DNA of 64,000 nucleotides from Catenovulum sediminis (GTDB lineage Bacteria; Pseudomonadota; Gammaproteobacteria; Enterobacterales; Alteromonadaceae). Both the position numbers and the translations under genes were made by a program. Under the pieces are notes generated by a model that made no database searches, was not told the DNA's origin, and worked only from the letters and a program-made list of their open reading frames with translations. The DNA lies in NCBI RefSeq assembly GCF_040270295.1, contig NZ_JBELOE010000265.1, one strand, 5' to 3'. Shown in pieces: positions 52,139 to 61,311 of the stretch (positions are counted from its first letter, which is position 1; the number at the start of each line of letters is the position of its first letter).

Positions 52139-53166
52139 TCTTGTTTTTTGCCAAGCACGACATACAACAAACTAGAAACTTCCGTTGTCATCAGCTTTTT
52201 ATCGGCATACTGCATGCAAATATCCAAGGGTAGAGCTTGTGCATTTTGAATTATCTCAAGTTGGCTGATAACGGCGCCTTGGCTGACAAAAGCCGCAATT
52301 GAATCGCAACTGACATAACTTCGATGCGGGTTTTCGAGTGCGCCACATATTTCAGGTGGTAGGTTCCAATGCTCAGCAATACTCCAGACTAAGTTAACTG
52401 AACGTTGCTGTATAAGTTGTTTAATAAATTTTGTACTGGGTATCTCTTTTACGTTAGATGCTGTAAATGCGTCAACAATCAGGTTAAAAATAACCATTTT
52501 TCCAAGCTGATTGATCATCCCTGCTATAAATGCCACGTTTGCATCTTCAGCGTCGGTTTCTTCCATTGCGATTTTTCTTGCATACAGCGCAGAGTGCTGC
52601 GCATGCGACCAGATATTTTCACCAAATGCCTGATAATGCGCTGCTTTATGTGTACAAAACTGCTTAATAAAACTCATTAAGACAGCTTCTTTAATACCAT
52701 CACTGCCCAATTGGACAAACGCACTTTTTAGACTGACAACATCTTTCTCAGAACGTTTGTACATAGGGCTATTTGCAGTTGCAATTATTGAGCTGACGAC
52801 GGCAGGTTCCTGACGAATTAAAACCAATAGCTTTTGAATATCAAAATCATCAGAACTCATCATAGAGATCATACTGGCCACTGAATGCGGCATGACTGGC
52901 AATTCATTAACAATCAGCTCAGGTTGCTCCAATACAGTTTCTATTTGCGCGGCGACAGCACTTTCAATCGCTTTAACTTTTGCTCCACTCCCTTTATCTT
53001 TGCTTCCTAACAAAACATTATAAAATGCATCATCTATTTGCAATTGGAGCTGGTCCACCATCGAGTGTTCTTGTTCGTCAACCTGTTTGTTTCTGCCGCC
53101 CAAGATTAACTCACCAGAGGTAGACTTTATATTGGATAAAACTTGCTTAAATAATCGAATGAACAT
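52135..53166 (-). CDS. HDOD-domain signalling protein
   Basis: 343 residues. HDOD domain at about 85-290, with 'LPVMPHSVASMISMMSSDDFDIQKL' and 'FIAGMINQLGKMVIFNLI'. It is related to HD phosphohydrolases, but this class usually lacks the full metal site. No receiver or EAL domain. Such proteins act in signalling or stress regulation; the target is unknown. Confidence 0.85.
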   Translation of the reverse strand: MFIRLFKQVLSNIKSTSGELILGGRNKQVDEQEHSMVDQLQLQIDDAFYNVLLGSKDKGSGAKVKAIESAVAAQIETVLEQPELIVNELPVMPHSVASMISMMSSDDFDIQKLLVLIRQEPAVVSSIIATANSPMYKRSEKDVVSLKSAFVQLGSDGIKEAVLMSFIKQFCTHKAAHYQAFGENIWSHAQHSALYARKIAMEETDAEDANVAFIAGMINQLGKMVIFNLIVDAFTASNVKEIPSTKFIKQLIQQRSVNLVWSIAEHWNLPPEICGALENPHRSYVSCDSIAAFVSQGAVISQLEIIQNAQALPLDICMQYADKKLMTTEVSSLLYVVLGKKQE

Positions 53167-53212
53167 GAAAACCTTTTATATTACCTACAACGAATTGTCT
53201 TGTTATTGTATT

Positions 53213-53740
53213 TTAGCCAATTTGTTTTTGTGCAAATCGTTCATAAATTAAATTTAAGTTTAAAACAATCCCAAAATCTTGCTGAATATTTTGGCAAAAC
53301 ACACGCTCAGATTGTGCGTAATTTATAAAAAACTCAGTTACGGAATTAATTTTTCCGCCTTGTCCTTTTGCATTTAACCAATAATGCCCAGGATTTATTT
53401 GTCGGCCAGCTAATTTTTGACAGTACTCAAGCTCACATGGCAAAAGCGCCCGGTTATTAAAATAAACCTTGGTTGTACTGTTAAAAGCAGAACTGAGTAG
53501 ATTGTATTTTAACAATCCAGCAGGTGCCTTACCTTTAGCGGCTTGCTTTTCAAGCCCCCATAAACCGGATATAGGATCATACCAATAACGGCCAGACTGT
53601 ATATCGTAGCCTAAAGCCATCTCAATATGCTCAATTTGTGTTTGCGATAATTCTATTTCGTTGACCACCACTTGTTTGGCGTGAGCGGTAAAATTAAAAA
53701 TAGCTAAGAATAGGATAACGAACAGTTTTAAATACTTCAT
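53213..53740 (-). CDS. Secreted protein, unknown function
   Basis: 175 residues with a clean signal peptide (cleavage after 'FTAHA'). Two similar motifs, 'GYDIQSGRYWYDPISGLWG' near 45 and 'GRQINPGHYWLNAKGQGG' near 112, look like an internal duplication of a Gly-x-Tyr-Trp module. A Cys pair ('LPCELEYCQ') may form a disulfide. Stands alone between the HDOD and SIMPL genes. Confidence 0.6.
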   Translation of the reverse strand: MKYLKLFVILFLAIFNFTAHAKQVVVNEIELSQTQIEHIEMALGYDIQSGRYWYDPISGLWGLEKQAAKGKAPAGLLKYNLLSSAFNSTTKVYFNNRALLPCELEYCQKLAGRQINPGHYWLNAKGQGGKINSVTEFFINYAQSERVFCQNIQQDFGIVLNLNLIYERFAQKQIG

Positions 53741-53935
53741 TAGGAATACCTCGAATGCGCCTAAAAGAATACAAAATAAGAATAGAAAAGAATTAGGAAG
53801 TGAAAAAGAACTGACATAAAGTCATTTGCTCAGTACCAATTTAAGCCTGAGCGCATGACAATTCAATGTATCTATTAGACGATTATCGTTTAAACACCTA
53901 TCTAGTGGGAATAATAAACGGCTGTGGAACGGGCG
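53741..53935. other. Intergenic region, no gene seen
   Basis: 195 AT-rich bases upstream of the secreted-protein gene and downstream of the SIMPL gene. No ribosome site followed by a coding frame, and no clear terminator. Confidence 0.4.
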
Positions 53936-54613
53936 CTAACGCATCAAAAATTGCACTTGAATAGTCGCTTGAATTTCAGTTTGTCCCGGCTGACTGAGTT
54001 TGGCATCACTCATCATCCGCATTTCTGCTACGCCACTGAAGGGACGAAACCCACCCTGTTCATTGACCGTCACGACTTTATCGATGCTGCGACCTGCGGC
54101 TCTGGCGATTAACTTAGCTTTTTCTTTTGCAGCGGTTATCGCCTTTTGCAGAGCATCCAAATAAAGCTGATATTGATCTGACACCTGAGTTTGAATTTGC
54201 CCTACGCGAGTCACCCCCAATGACAGTGATTTATCGATAATCTCATCAAAACTTTCCCAGTTTTTAATTTCAACCACTATGGTGCGTGTCACCTTAAAGC
54301 CATCCTGAATAGCTTTGTGGTTTTCATGATGGTAAACCGGGCGAATATCGAGTTGATAGCTACTGATATCCTGTTCTGCAACACCTTCTTTAATTAACCT
54401 TTCAATTACTTTTTTTGTGCTGGCATCCACCCAGTTTTTAGCCTGACTCACACTTTTGTTTTCTTGCTCTATATACAAATTAACACTGATTTTATCGGCA
54501 ATTGCATTGACACTGCCCACAGCATCTACGGTAATTAAATCTCTGTGAATGGTATTTTCGGCACTACAGGCACAAACGAACAATAATAAAAAACAACCTA
54601 ATACTCTATGCAT
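53936..54613 (-). CDS. SIMPL-domain (DUF541) lipoprotein
   Basis: 225 residues. Lipobox 'LLFVCAC', then the SIMPL fold: 'DLITVDAVGSVNAIADKISV', 'EQDISSYQLDIRPVY', 'DALQKAITAAKEKAKLIARAAG', ending in 'IQATIQVQF'. Family members are periplasmic oligomers related to oxidative-stress phenotypes (E. coli YggE). It lies 26 bases after the SpmAB-like gene. Confidence 0.88.
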   Translation of the reverse strand: MHRVLGCFLLLFVCACSAENTIHRDLITVDAVGSVNAIADKISVNLYIEQENKSVSQAKNWVDASTKKVIERLIKEGVAEQDISSYQLDIRPVYHHENHKAIQDGFKVTRTIVVEIKNWESFDEIIDKSLSLGVTRVGQIQTQVSDQYQLYLDALQKAITAAKEKAKLIARAAGRSIDKVVTVNEQGGFRPFSGVAEMRMMSDAKLSQPGQTEIQATIQVQFLMR

Positions 54614-54639
54614 GTGATATTCCTTTTAACTTTACAAAC

Positions 54640-55869
54640 TTACGCAAAAAACAAGTAACAGACAAACACCGCAGCGCTTAACCCTGCAGCATCAGCGACT
54701 AATCCGCACCCTATTGCATGTCGGGTGTAACGAATCCCGACACTACCAAAATAAACCGCTAAAACATAAAAAGTTGTTTCCGTTGAGCCTTGCATAACTG
54801 AAGAAAGCCGACCGGCAAACGAATCGGCCCCATAAGTATTCATCGTCTCGACCATCATGGCACGTGCACCACTGCCTGAAAGTGGCTTTAAAAATGCTGT
54901 TGGCAGAGCGTCGACAAAAGCGGTGTCAAAAGCCAACAAAACACAGATATAGCGGATACTATCCAATAAGCCCTGTAACAAACCACTTGAGCGCAGCAAT
55001 GAGATGGCTATCAACATGGCTAATAAATACGGGATAATTTTAACTGCAATTTCAAACCCTTCTTTAGCGCCTTCGACGAAATGCTGATACGCCTCAACTT
55101 TTTTGATGCTAGCAACGAATAATACTAAACAGACAAAAGACAAAATTAAAAAGTTCGCCCAAAAGCCCGATAAATTCGCCAACTCTTCTGCGCTTAATTG
55201 AAGCATATAAATCATACTGGTGCTAAGCAGGGTTACAAATAACAACAAAGGAACTAAAAAAGCGGTTTTTAATAAATTAATTTTTTGTATCAGTGCAACG
55301 GTAAAAATCCCCACCAGGGTCGATGCAAAAGTAGCCAATAAAATTGGCAAAAACACATCGGTCGGAGCTGCAGCGCCGGCTTGTGCCCGGTACATAAAAA
55401 CGGTCACCGGAAAAATAGTTACCGAAGAGGTATTGAGCACTAAAAACATAATTTGAGCATCACTTGCAGTGTCTTTTTGTGGGTTAATTTGTTGCAAGGA
55501 TTGCATTGCTTTTAATCCAAGAGGCGTCGCCGCGTTATCGAGCCCCATCGCATTCGCCGCCAGATTCATCGACATATGCCCCATTGCTGGGTGATTTTTT
55601 GCAACTGAGGGCATTAAACAATGAAAAACTGGACTTAATAGTTGAGATAACCTATCAATTAAACCAGATTGCTCTGCAACACGACTGATCCCCAGCCAAA
55701 ATGCTAAAATGCCGATCAAGCCCAAAGAAATTTCAACACTAAGCTCAGCCATTGCAAACAAAGCTTGCATCATAGTGCTGTAAATTTGTGTATTGGCTAA
55801 AAAAACAGCTTGATAGCCGGCATACAAAAACGCACTAAAAATAAATCCGAGCCAAATACGATTAAGCAA
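54640..55869 (-). CDS. Fused SpmA-SpmB-like nucleoside-recognition membrane protein
   Basis: 409 residues, about ten membrane helices. The N-terminal half matches SpmA ('ANAMGLDNAATPLGLKAMQSL', 'NTSSVTIFPVTV') and the C-terminal half SpmB ('GSGARAMMVETMNTYGADS', 'STETTFYVLAVYFGSVGIRYTRHA'). In Bacillus these are separate spore-maturation genes; fused versions are widespread in non-sporulating proteobacteria, where the role is unknown. Divergent from rsmF. Confidence 0.88.
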   Translation of the reverse strand: MLNRIWLGFIFSAFLYAGYQAVFLANTQIYSTMMQALFAMAELSVEISLGLIGILAFWLGISRVAEQSGLIDRLSQLLSPVFHCLMPSVAKNHPAMGHMSMNLAANAMGLDNAATPLGLKAMQSLQQINPQKDTASDAQIMFLVLNTSSVTIFPVTVFMYRAQAGAAAPTDVFLPILLATFASTLVGIFTVALIQKINLLKTAFLVPLLLFVTLLSTSMIYMLQLSAEELANLSGFWANFLILSFVCLVLFVASIKKVEAYQHFVEGAKEGFEIAVKIIPYLLAMLIAISLLRSSGLLQGLLDSIRYICVLLAFDTAFVDALPTAFLKPLSGSGARAMMVETMNTYGADSFAGRLSSVMQGSTETTFYVLAVYFGSVGIRYTRHAIGCGLVADAAGLSAAVFVCYLFFA

Positions 55870-55933
55870 TGATGCACTCCATTCAATAGCCTGATATATT
55901 TACAATTTAACTAAGACTATATGAAAGCCTGCC

Positions 55934-57367
55934 GTGAACAAAGCCTTACTGCCTGAAAATTTTATCAATTTTATAAAACCAGCGCTGCCTGCGCACCTGT
56001 CATTGCAGGACTTTATTGATATCAGTGCGCAACCTTTGCGCAAAAGTATACGTATTAATACCCTAAAAACGGACGTAAAAACCTTTGTTGAAAAAGCGCA
56101 GCAAAAAGGCTGGCAATTAGAAACAATCCCTTGGTGCGAAACGGGCTTTTGGATAACGCGCCCGGAAGCTGAAGAAAATAGAATTGGCTTAGGTAATACA
56201 CTTGAACATTTAACCGGTCAGTTTTACATTCAGGAGGCCAGCTCAATGCTGCCACCTCAAGCGCTGATGTTGCAAAATACGCGCCCGGAAATATGCCTTG
56301 ATGTGGCCGCTGCGCCAGGCTCAAAAACCACGCAAATAGCAGCTTTGATGAAAAATAACGGTATATTAATCGCCAATGAATTTTCATCCAGCCGGGCTAA
56401 AGGCTTGTTTGGCAATATTCAACGATGTGCGGTTAGCAATACGGCGTTAACCCATCTAGATGGCCGAATGTTTATTCATTTACCTGAAACCTTCGATGCT
56501 ATTTTATTAGATGCACCTTGCTCTGGTGAAGGCACTGTGCGTAAAGATCCTGATGCGATGAAAAACTGGAGTGAACAAAGTGTTCATGACATAGCAAAAG
56601 TACAAAAAGACCTAATAGAAGCGGCTTTTCACGCGCTAAAACCCAATGGCACGTTAATCTATTCAACTTGTACACTAAACCCAATTGAAAATCAGCAAGT
56701 TTGTCAGTGGTTGGCAAGCACACACCCTGAAGCTGTTGAATTTGAACCTTTAGCTGATTTGTTTCCGGGAGCGGAAAACTGCATCACTGAAGCCGGTTTT
56801 TTACACGTCTGGCCACAAATATACAATTCTGAAGGTTTTTTTGTCGCCAGAATCCGAAAAACGCAATCAGTGTCACATCAACTGGACAATCCATTTTCGC
56901 GGTTAGGTAAATTTCCGTATACGCATGTTAGTAAAAAATTGGGTGCACAATTTGTAGAGTACTTGCACCAGCAATTTGGTATTCAAGATTTTGATTTGTC
57001 GAGTTGCTACCAAAGAAATCAAGCTATTTGGTATTTTCCCCCACAGATTGAAAAACTCATCGGCAAAGTTAAATTTGCCCGAGTTGGGGTAAAACTGGCA
57101 GAACTCGCTAAACATGGTTTTAAATTAGATCATTCTTTGGCGGTTAATTTTGCTCATTTGTTTACTCGGCAAAAAGTTAATGTGAACAAACTACAAGCAC
57201 AAAATTATTTACGTGGGCAAGATATAGATTTTGACTGCAGCGAATTGCAAAAAGGTGAAGTTTTGATCACAACTGACGACCAGGCTTTAGGATTTGCAAA
57301 AAAGCTGCCCGACCGCTTAAAAAACCAGTTGCCCAGAGAATTAGTTCGGGACAACGTATCGTTTTAA
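55934..57367 (+). CDS. rsmF: 16S rRNA (cytosine-1407-C5) methyltransferase RsmF
   Basis: 477 residues, starting at GTG. Class I methyltransferase core: SAM-binding 'CLDVAAAPGSKTTQIAALM', 'ILLDAPCSGEGTVRKDPDAM' with the Pro-Cys motif, and catalytic Thr-Cys in 'YSTCTLNPIENQQV'. A C-terminal PUA-like RNA-binding region follows. Length and order match E. coli YebU/RsmF. Confidence 0.93.
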   Translation: MNKALLPENFINFIKPALPAHLSLQDFIDISAQPLRKSIRINTLKTDVKTFVEKAQQKGWQLETIPWCETGFWITRPEAEENRIGLGNTLEHLTGQFYIQEASSMLPPQALMLQNTRPEICLDVAAAPGSKTTQIAALMKNNGILIANEFSSSRAKGLFGNIQRCAVSNTALTHLDGRMFIHLPETFDAILLDAPCSGEGTVRKDPDAMKNWSEQSVHDIAKVQKDLIEAAFHALKPNGTLIYSTCTLNPIENQQVCQWLASTHPEAVEFEPLADLFPGAENCITEAGFLHVWPQIYNSEGFFVARIRKTQSVSHQLDNPFSRLGKFPYTHVSKKLGAQFVEYLHQQFGIQDFDLSSCYQRNQAIWYFPPQIEKLIGKVKFARVGVKLAELAKHGFKLDHSLAVNFAHLFTRQKVNVNKLQAQNYLRGQDIDFDCSELQKGEVLITTDDQALGFAKKLPDRLKNQLPRELVRDNVSF

Positions 57368-57704
57368 CACCTCTGTTAATTAAAAATTAAAGCGATTTAT
57401 CCAAACCTACCGCACATACCTTTGCGTGCATACCATCGCGTGCATACCTTGGCGCAGGTATGGATATAACATTCAGTTATAAAAAAAATCTGTTAGAAGC
57501 ATTTTAATCCATACAAATTAGAATAATAGACTAGAATTTAAATTACTAAGCTTGAGTGTCATTGCAGTGTGCACTAAGTCTAGTTAGCGCAAAAAGGCTC
57601 AATCCCGTTGAGCCCTTCCCCTGTACCCGGACAAGCCTATTGTCCGGGCTTTTTTATGACCGACCAGCCCCTTGCATATTGATGATTTTAGACACGCCTT
57701 ATTG
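57368..57704. other. 337-base intergenic region with repeats and hairpins
   Basis: 57408-57466 contains three imperfect repeats of 'GCGTGCATACC', partly palindromic with a final GGTATGG. 57596-57614 forms a hairpin (GGCTCAA/TTGAGCC), followed directly by a strong terminator. No protein-coding frame is convincing. The two hairpins may be the end of a small RNA. Confidence 0.45.
57626..57654 (+). terminator. Rho-independent terminator
   Basis: CCCGGACAA (57626-57634), 5-base loop, TTGTCCGGG (57640-57648), then CTTTTTT. A 9-base perfect stem with T-run. Confidence 0.85.
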
Positions 57705-58187
57705 TCAAACGTTATTATTTTTACGGTATGCCGCCTTTAATCTAACATAAAGCGTACGATTCACTTTTGCGACCAAACGCCCTTCTAGATCAACCACATT
57801 AAATTGAAACTTTGGGAAGTATTTTTCGCCATGCTGGGTATTTAATAAAATATCATCTAGTACACTTTGAGATAAATGCGCTGTTGCAATTAACTTTGTG
57901 TGCCCTGGATAAACATAATCAATTTCAGCAGACTTGTCCCAAACATGATATTTATGACCCAAATTAGCCATCAGTAGTAAGCTATATACAGGATCTGTCA
58001 TACTGTAAATACTGCCACCAAATTGAGTCCGGTTTGCATTTAAAGTTAAGCGTGAATGTTTTAACTCAACTTTTAAATATCGGTAGTCATTTGCCAGCTC
58101 ACTAATCTTAATGCCACTGAATAAAAATGGCGGCCACAAGTTAAGCCCCATTTTTATCAGGCGCGGATACTTAAACATTTTGTCCAT
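57705..58187 (-). CDS. DUF4442 hot-dog thioesterase-like protein
   Basis: 160 residues, the typical length. 'LNANRTQFGGSIYSMTDPVYSLLLM' is the DUF4442 hot-dog fold signature, followed by 'DKSAEIDYVYPGHTKL'. Probable acyl-CoA or acyl thioesterase; substrate unknown. Divergent from fur. Confidence 0.85.
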   Translation of the reverse strand: MDKMFKYPRLIKMGLNLWPPFLFSGIKISELANDYRYLKVELKHSRLTLNANRTQFGGSIYSMTDPVYSLLLMANLGHKYHVWDKSAEIDYVYPGHTKLIATAHLSQSVLDDILLNTQHGEKYFPKFQFNVVDLEGRLVAKVNRTLYVRLKAAYRKNNNV

Positions 58188-58274
58188 ATACGCAGTTTTA
58201 CGACCTATTTGTGAAATAAATGGATAAATTTTGCAGATATACTAAATTAAACTTTAAATTTGGGTCGTGCCTTA

Positions 58275-58280
58275 TATAAT
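58275..58280 (+). promoter_or_regulatory. -10 element of the fur promoter
   Basis: A perfect TATAAT 29 bases before the fur ATG. The -35 region (CTTTAA at 58252) is weak. No clear 19-base Fur box is visible between them. Confidence 0.5.
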
Positions 58281-58309
58281 CAACACCAAATCCATAAGCA
58301 TACATTATT

Positions 58310-58741
58310 ATGTCTGAGCAAAATACCGAACTTAAAAAAGCGGGTTTGAAAGTTACCTTACCCCGCATAAAAATATTAGAAATCTTGCAACAACCAGAAA
58401 ATCAGCATATTAGTGCTGAGGATCTGTATAAGCTTTTATTAGAACTTGGTGAAGAAATCGGTTTAGCAACCGTTTACCGAGTGCTAAACCAATTTGATGA
58501 TGCTGGTATCGTTAACCGCCATCACTTTGAAGGTGGTAAATCTGTATTTGAATTAAGCCAGAAGAAGCATCACGATCACTTGGTTTGCTTAAAATGTGGA
58601 AAAGTAGTTGAATTCATCGATGATGTGATTGAAGACAGGCAAGATCAAGTCGCTGAGTCTCACGGCATGAAACTAACCAACCACAGCTTGTATTTATACG
58701 GCTATTGTCTGGATACTGAAAAATGCGGCAATGAAGGTTAA
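58310..58741 (+). CDS. fur: Ferric uptake regulator Fur
   Basis: 143 residues. N-terminal winged helix ('GLKVTLPRIKILEILQ', 'EIGLATVYRVLNQF'), metal site 'HHFEGGKSVFELSQKKHHDHLVC', a Cys-x2-Cys zinc site ('CLKCGKVVEF') and a second Cys pair near the C-terminus ('YCLDTEKC'). Fe2+-dependent repressor of iron uptake. Length and motifs are standard. Confidence 0.97.
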   Translation: MSEQNTELKKAGLKVTLPRIKILEILQQPENQHISAEDLYKLLLELGEEIGLATVYRVLNQFDDAGIVNRHHFEGGKSVFELSQKKHHDHLVCLKCGKVVEFIDDVIEDRQDQVAESHGMKLTNHSLYLYGYCLDTEKCGNEG

Positions 58742-58759
58742 TTAACACCTTCATTTTTT
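58733..58759 (+). terminator. fur terminator
   Basis: GAAGGT (58733-58738), 8-base loop containing the fur stop codon, ACCTTC (58747-58752), then ATTTTTT. Confidence 0.6.
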
Positions 58760-58854
58760 GTCATGCTTTAATTGGCAACGAAAACAAATATAACTTTCGG
58801 CAGTGTGAAAAGGTAAAGGGACAAACTAAAGTAATACTGCAAGATTAAGAATAG

Positions 58855-58886
58855 AAAAAAAGGCCGGATTATATCCGGCCTTTTTT
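58855..58886. terminator. Bidirectional terminator between fur and pstS
   Basis: A-run, GGCCGGAT (58862-58869), 3-base loop, ATCCGGCC (58873-58880), T-run. Works for both convergent genes. Confidence 0.85.
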
Positions 58887-58919
58887 GTATCTATCGTTCA
58901 TTACTTCACTTTTGATTGA

Positions 58920-59888
58920 CTATAACAAACCAAGTCTGCTTAGCTCTTTTTCTGCAATTTTAGCTGGCAATGGAATATAACCGTCTTTCTCAACGATATG
59001 CTGACCTGACTGCGACAGTACCATTTTCAAAAATTCAGCCGTTAGCGGATCTAATGGTTTATTAGGATGCTTATTGATATAAACATATAAGAATCTAGAC
59101 AAGGGATACTTGCCCGCTACCGCATTTTCCATTGTTGCATCGACATAGTCAGTACCACTGCGTGCTAACGGAACCGCTTTTACGCCCGAAGTACGATAAC
59201 CAATACCTGAGTAACCAATGGCATTTAGTGAAGAAGAAACTGATTGCACAACGGATGCTGAACCGGGCTGTTCGTTCACGTTATTTTTAAAATCGCCTTT
59301 ACACAAAGCCACTGATTTAAAATAACCATAGGTACCCGATACCGAGTTGCGACCAAATAACTGGACGTCTTTGCGCGTCCAAGAATCTGTTAAACCTAAA
59401 TCACCCCAACGTTTAACATCACTATCTGCACCACACTTGAGTGTTGAAGAAAAAATGGCATCAACCTGCTGAATATTTAACCCTTCAATTGGGTTATCTT
59501 TGTTTACAAAGACCGCAAGCGCGTCAATTGCGACACGAACACCGGTTGGCTTGTAACCAAACCGCTCTTCAAAAGATTCAATTTCTTTTGATTTCATTTT
59601 ACGACTCATTGGCCCAAACTGAGCAGTGCCTTCAGTCAAAGCAGGTGGTGCAGTTGAAGAGCCTGCAGCCTGAACTTGGATTGTAATGTTTGGATAAATT
59701 CTCTTGTACTCTTCTGCCCAGAACGTCATCATATTAGCTAACGTATCAGAACCTACAGATGAAATTTTGCCTGAAACTCCACTGGTTTTCTGGTACTCAG
59801 GAAGCGCTTTGTCTAATGCTACAGCACTTGTGCTTACTAAGATGCTAGCGGCAAAACCTAAAGCACCTGCTATCTTTTTTAATATCAT
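58920..59888 (-). CDS. pstS: Phosphate ABC transporter substrate-binding protein PstS
   Basis: 322 residues. Signal peptide (about 1-24), 'KISSVGSDTLANMMTFWAEEY', 'QAAGSSTAPPALTEGTAQFGPMSR' and 'GRNSVSGTYGYFKSVAL', all typical of PstS phosphate-binding loops. GGAG precedes the ATG. A Pho-box-like element lies upstream, and a terminator separates it from the porin, so it has its own transcript. Confidence 0.95.
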   Translation of the reverse strand: MILKKIAGALGFAASILVSTSAVALDKALPEYQKTSGVSGKISSVGSDTLANMMTFWAEEYKRIYPNITIQVQAAGSSTAPPALTEGTAQFGPMSRKMKSKEIESFEERFGYKPTGVRVAIDALAVFVNKDNPIEGLNIQQVDAIFSSTLKCGADSDVKRWGDLGLTDSWTRKDVQLFGRNSVSGTYGYFKSVALCKGDFKNNVNEQPGSASVVQSVSSSLNAIGYSGIGYRTSGVKAVPLARSGTDYVDATMENAVAGKYPLSRFLYVYINKHPNKPLDPLTAEFLKMVLSQSGQHIVEKDGYIPLPAKIAEKELSRLGLL

Positions 59889-59924
59889 TTACAGCTCCAA
59901 TCACTTTGTATGCTTTTTCATTGC

Positions 59925-59964
59925 TTGACATGCTATGACATTTTTATGTCATAAATATGACAAA
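59925..59964 (-). promoter_or_regulatory. Pho-box-like repeats upstream of pstS
   Basis: On the minus strand, 7-base TGTCATA-type repeats recur with 3-4 base AT spacers (TTGTCAT, ATGACAT inverted, ATGTCAT, ATGTCAA). The Pho box consensus is two CTGTCAT repeats 4 bases apart. PhoB control of pstS is well established in related bacteria; binding here is inferred. Confidence 0.55.
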
Positions 59965-60020
59965 ACTTAGAAAATCCAATTAATGTAAAAATAATTTTAA
60001 ATGTATTTATTTTCAGGTAT

Positions 60021-60042
60021 AAAAAAACCTCCACGATGGAGG
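60021..60042 (-). terminator. Terminator of the porin gene
   Basis: Minus strand: CCTCCA, 3-base loop, TGGAGG, then seven T. Confidence 0.85.
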
Positions 60043-60065
60043 CCTTCTACTGACAAGCTCGACTT

Positions 60066-60995
60066 TTAGAATTTATGTTCCATACCAACTGCTAAAGTCT
60101 GCACATCCACTAGCGCTTTATCTTCATCCGCAAGCCATGCATAAAGCTTAGTGCTTTTACCTAATTTATAATCAACACCAATTGAAATAGTACTTAAATC
60201 ACCTGCAATCATTTCGTCTATTGTTTGGTACTGAATTTTAAACGTTGCAGCATCAAGCGCATAAGCTGCATTAACCACAAACCCACTTTCGTCTTCTGCA
60301 CCTTCTGCTTTTTGGCGCTGTAAAATAGCACCCAGCTTAAAACTACCCAATTTAGTTTGCGCAACCAAACGCACCCTATCACCGCCCTTCACATTATTAT
60401 CAAATGCCAAGGCTGCATAAACAGAACCCTTTTTAAATTTACTGTCACCATACATTAAAGCTGCTGACAAACCAGCACTATCCAACTGATCTTTATCGCT
60501 TTCTTCATGTGTTATATAAGTCGCACCAACAGTAAAATCACTAAATTTAGGCGAGATGTAAGTCACTGAATCGTTTGTTCGAACTTCACCACTAAATAAA
60601 TGTTTAATATCTCCATTGAAATCGTTAAATAAATCCACTTTACCTTGTGCAAGCTTAAGTGCAGTGTCCATCCGCCCCAAACGGACTTGACCAAAGCCCC
60701 CCTTTAAGCCGACGTATTGGTTACGTGCGGTAACATTTTTCTCTTTTGACTCATCTGCAAAATCAACACCAAATTCTGCTTGATAGATCGCTGACAATCC
60801 GTTATCTAAAGCTAACTCGCCTTTCACACCAAAACGAGAGGCATTACTTTTCAAATCAGTTGAAGTTTCCTGCGCATCAGCATACTGCAAGCTAATATTA
60901 GCTTTGCCATATACAGTAAGCGGCTCAGACGAATGCGCTGTAAAGGCAGCACTCAATAACGCAATAGAAACTAACGGTTTTGTAACAGTAGACAT
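60066..60995 (-). CDS. General (OmpC-type) porin in the phosphate cluster
   Basis: 309 residues from the ATG at 60995, with AGGA eight bases upstream; the open frame to 61076 has no such site. Signal peptide 'LVSIALLSAAFTAHS', then 'LTVYGKANISLQYAD', 'RFGVKGELALDNGLSAIYQAEFG' and 'NQYVGLKGGFGQVRLGRMDT', the Gram-negative porin signature, with a C-terminal Phe. Its place between phoU and pstS suggests uptake of phosphate under starvation. Confidence 0.85.
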   Translation of the reverse strand: MSTVTKPLVSIALLSAAFTAHSSEPLTVYGKANISLQYADAQETSTDLKSNASRFGVKGELALDNGLSAIYQAEFGVDFADESKEKNVTARNQYVGLKGGFGQVRLGRMDTALKLAQGKVDLFNDFNGDIKHLFSGEVRTNDSVTYISPKFSDFTVGATYITHEESDKDQLDSAGLSAALMYGDSKFKKGSVYAALAFDNNVKGGDRVRLVAQTKLGSFKLGAILQRQKAEGAEDESGFVVNAAYALDAATFKIQYQTIDEMIAGDLSTISIGVDYKLGKSTKLYAWLADEDKALVDVQTLAVGMEHKF

Positions 60996-61311
60996 GGAAA
61001 AATTCCTATAAATAGGTTGAATTACCTTTATTGAGCGTAATCTGTCAGCGCCAAATTTCAAGGTAAAACACAACAAGTTGTAATTTCAATTAAGGTATGG
61101 GGAACATTATATGAATTTATTATTACACTTTTATTTCAACGTAAATATTTATGAAATAAAAATTTCATCAAAATGAAATCAACAAGAAATATTAGTGAGG
61201 TAGCAATAAAATAAACAAGAGATTTTAAATAGGGGGATTAATAAGAAAAAAGCGCCAAAAACAGCTATTTCGGCGCTCCACTAACCTGTTATATAGGATA
61301 AATGCAGTTTA
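60996..61311 (-). promoter_or_regulatory. 316-base leader/promoter region of the porin
   Basis: Minus-strand TATAAT at 61106-61111 is a likely -10, giving a 5' leader of about 100 bases. About 45 bases further up there is a palindrome ATTTCAT-CAAA-ATGAAAT with another TTTCAT nearby, possibly a regulator site. The upstream end holds the phoU terminator. Confidence 0.4.
61245..61277 (-). terminator. Terminator of phoU
   Basis: Minus strand: AGCGCC, 15-base loop, GGCGCT, then a T-run. Confidence 0.75.

Noticed and set aside
58188..58309. Fur box in the fur promoter
   Set aside because: The region is AT-rich, but no 19-base GATAATGAT-type inverted repeat was found by eye.
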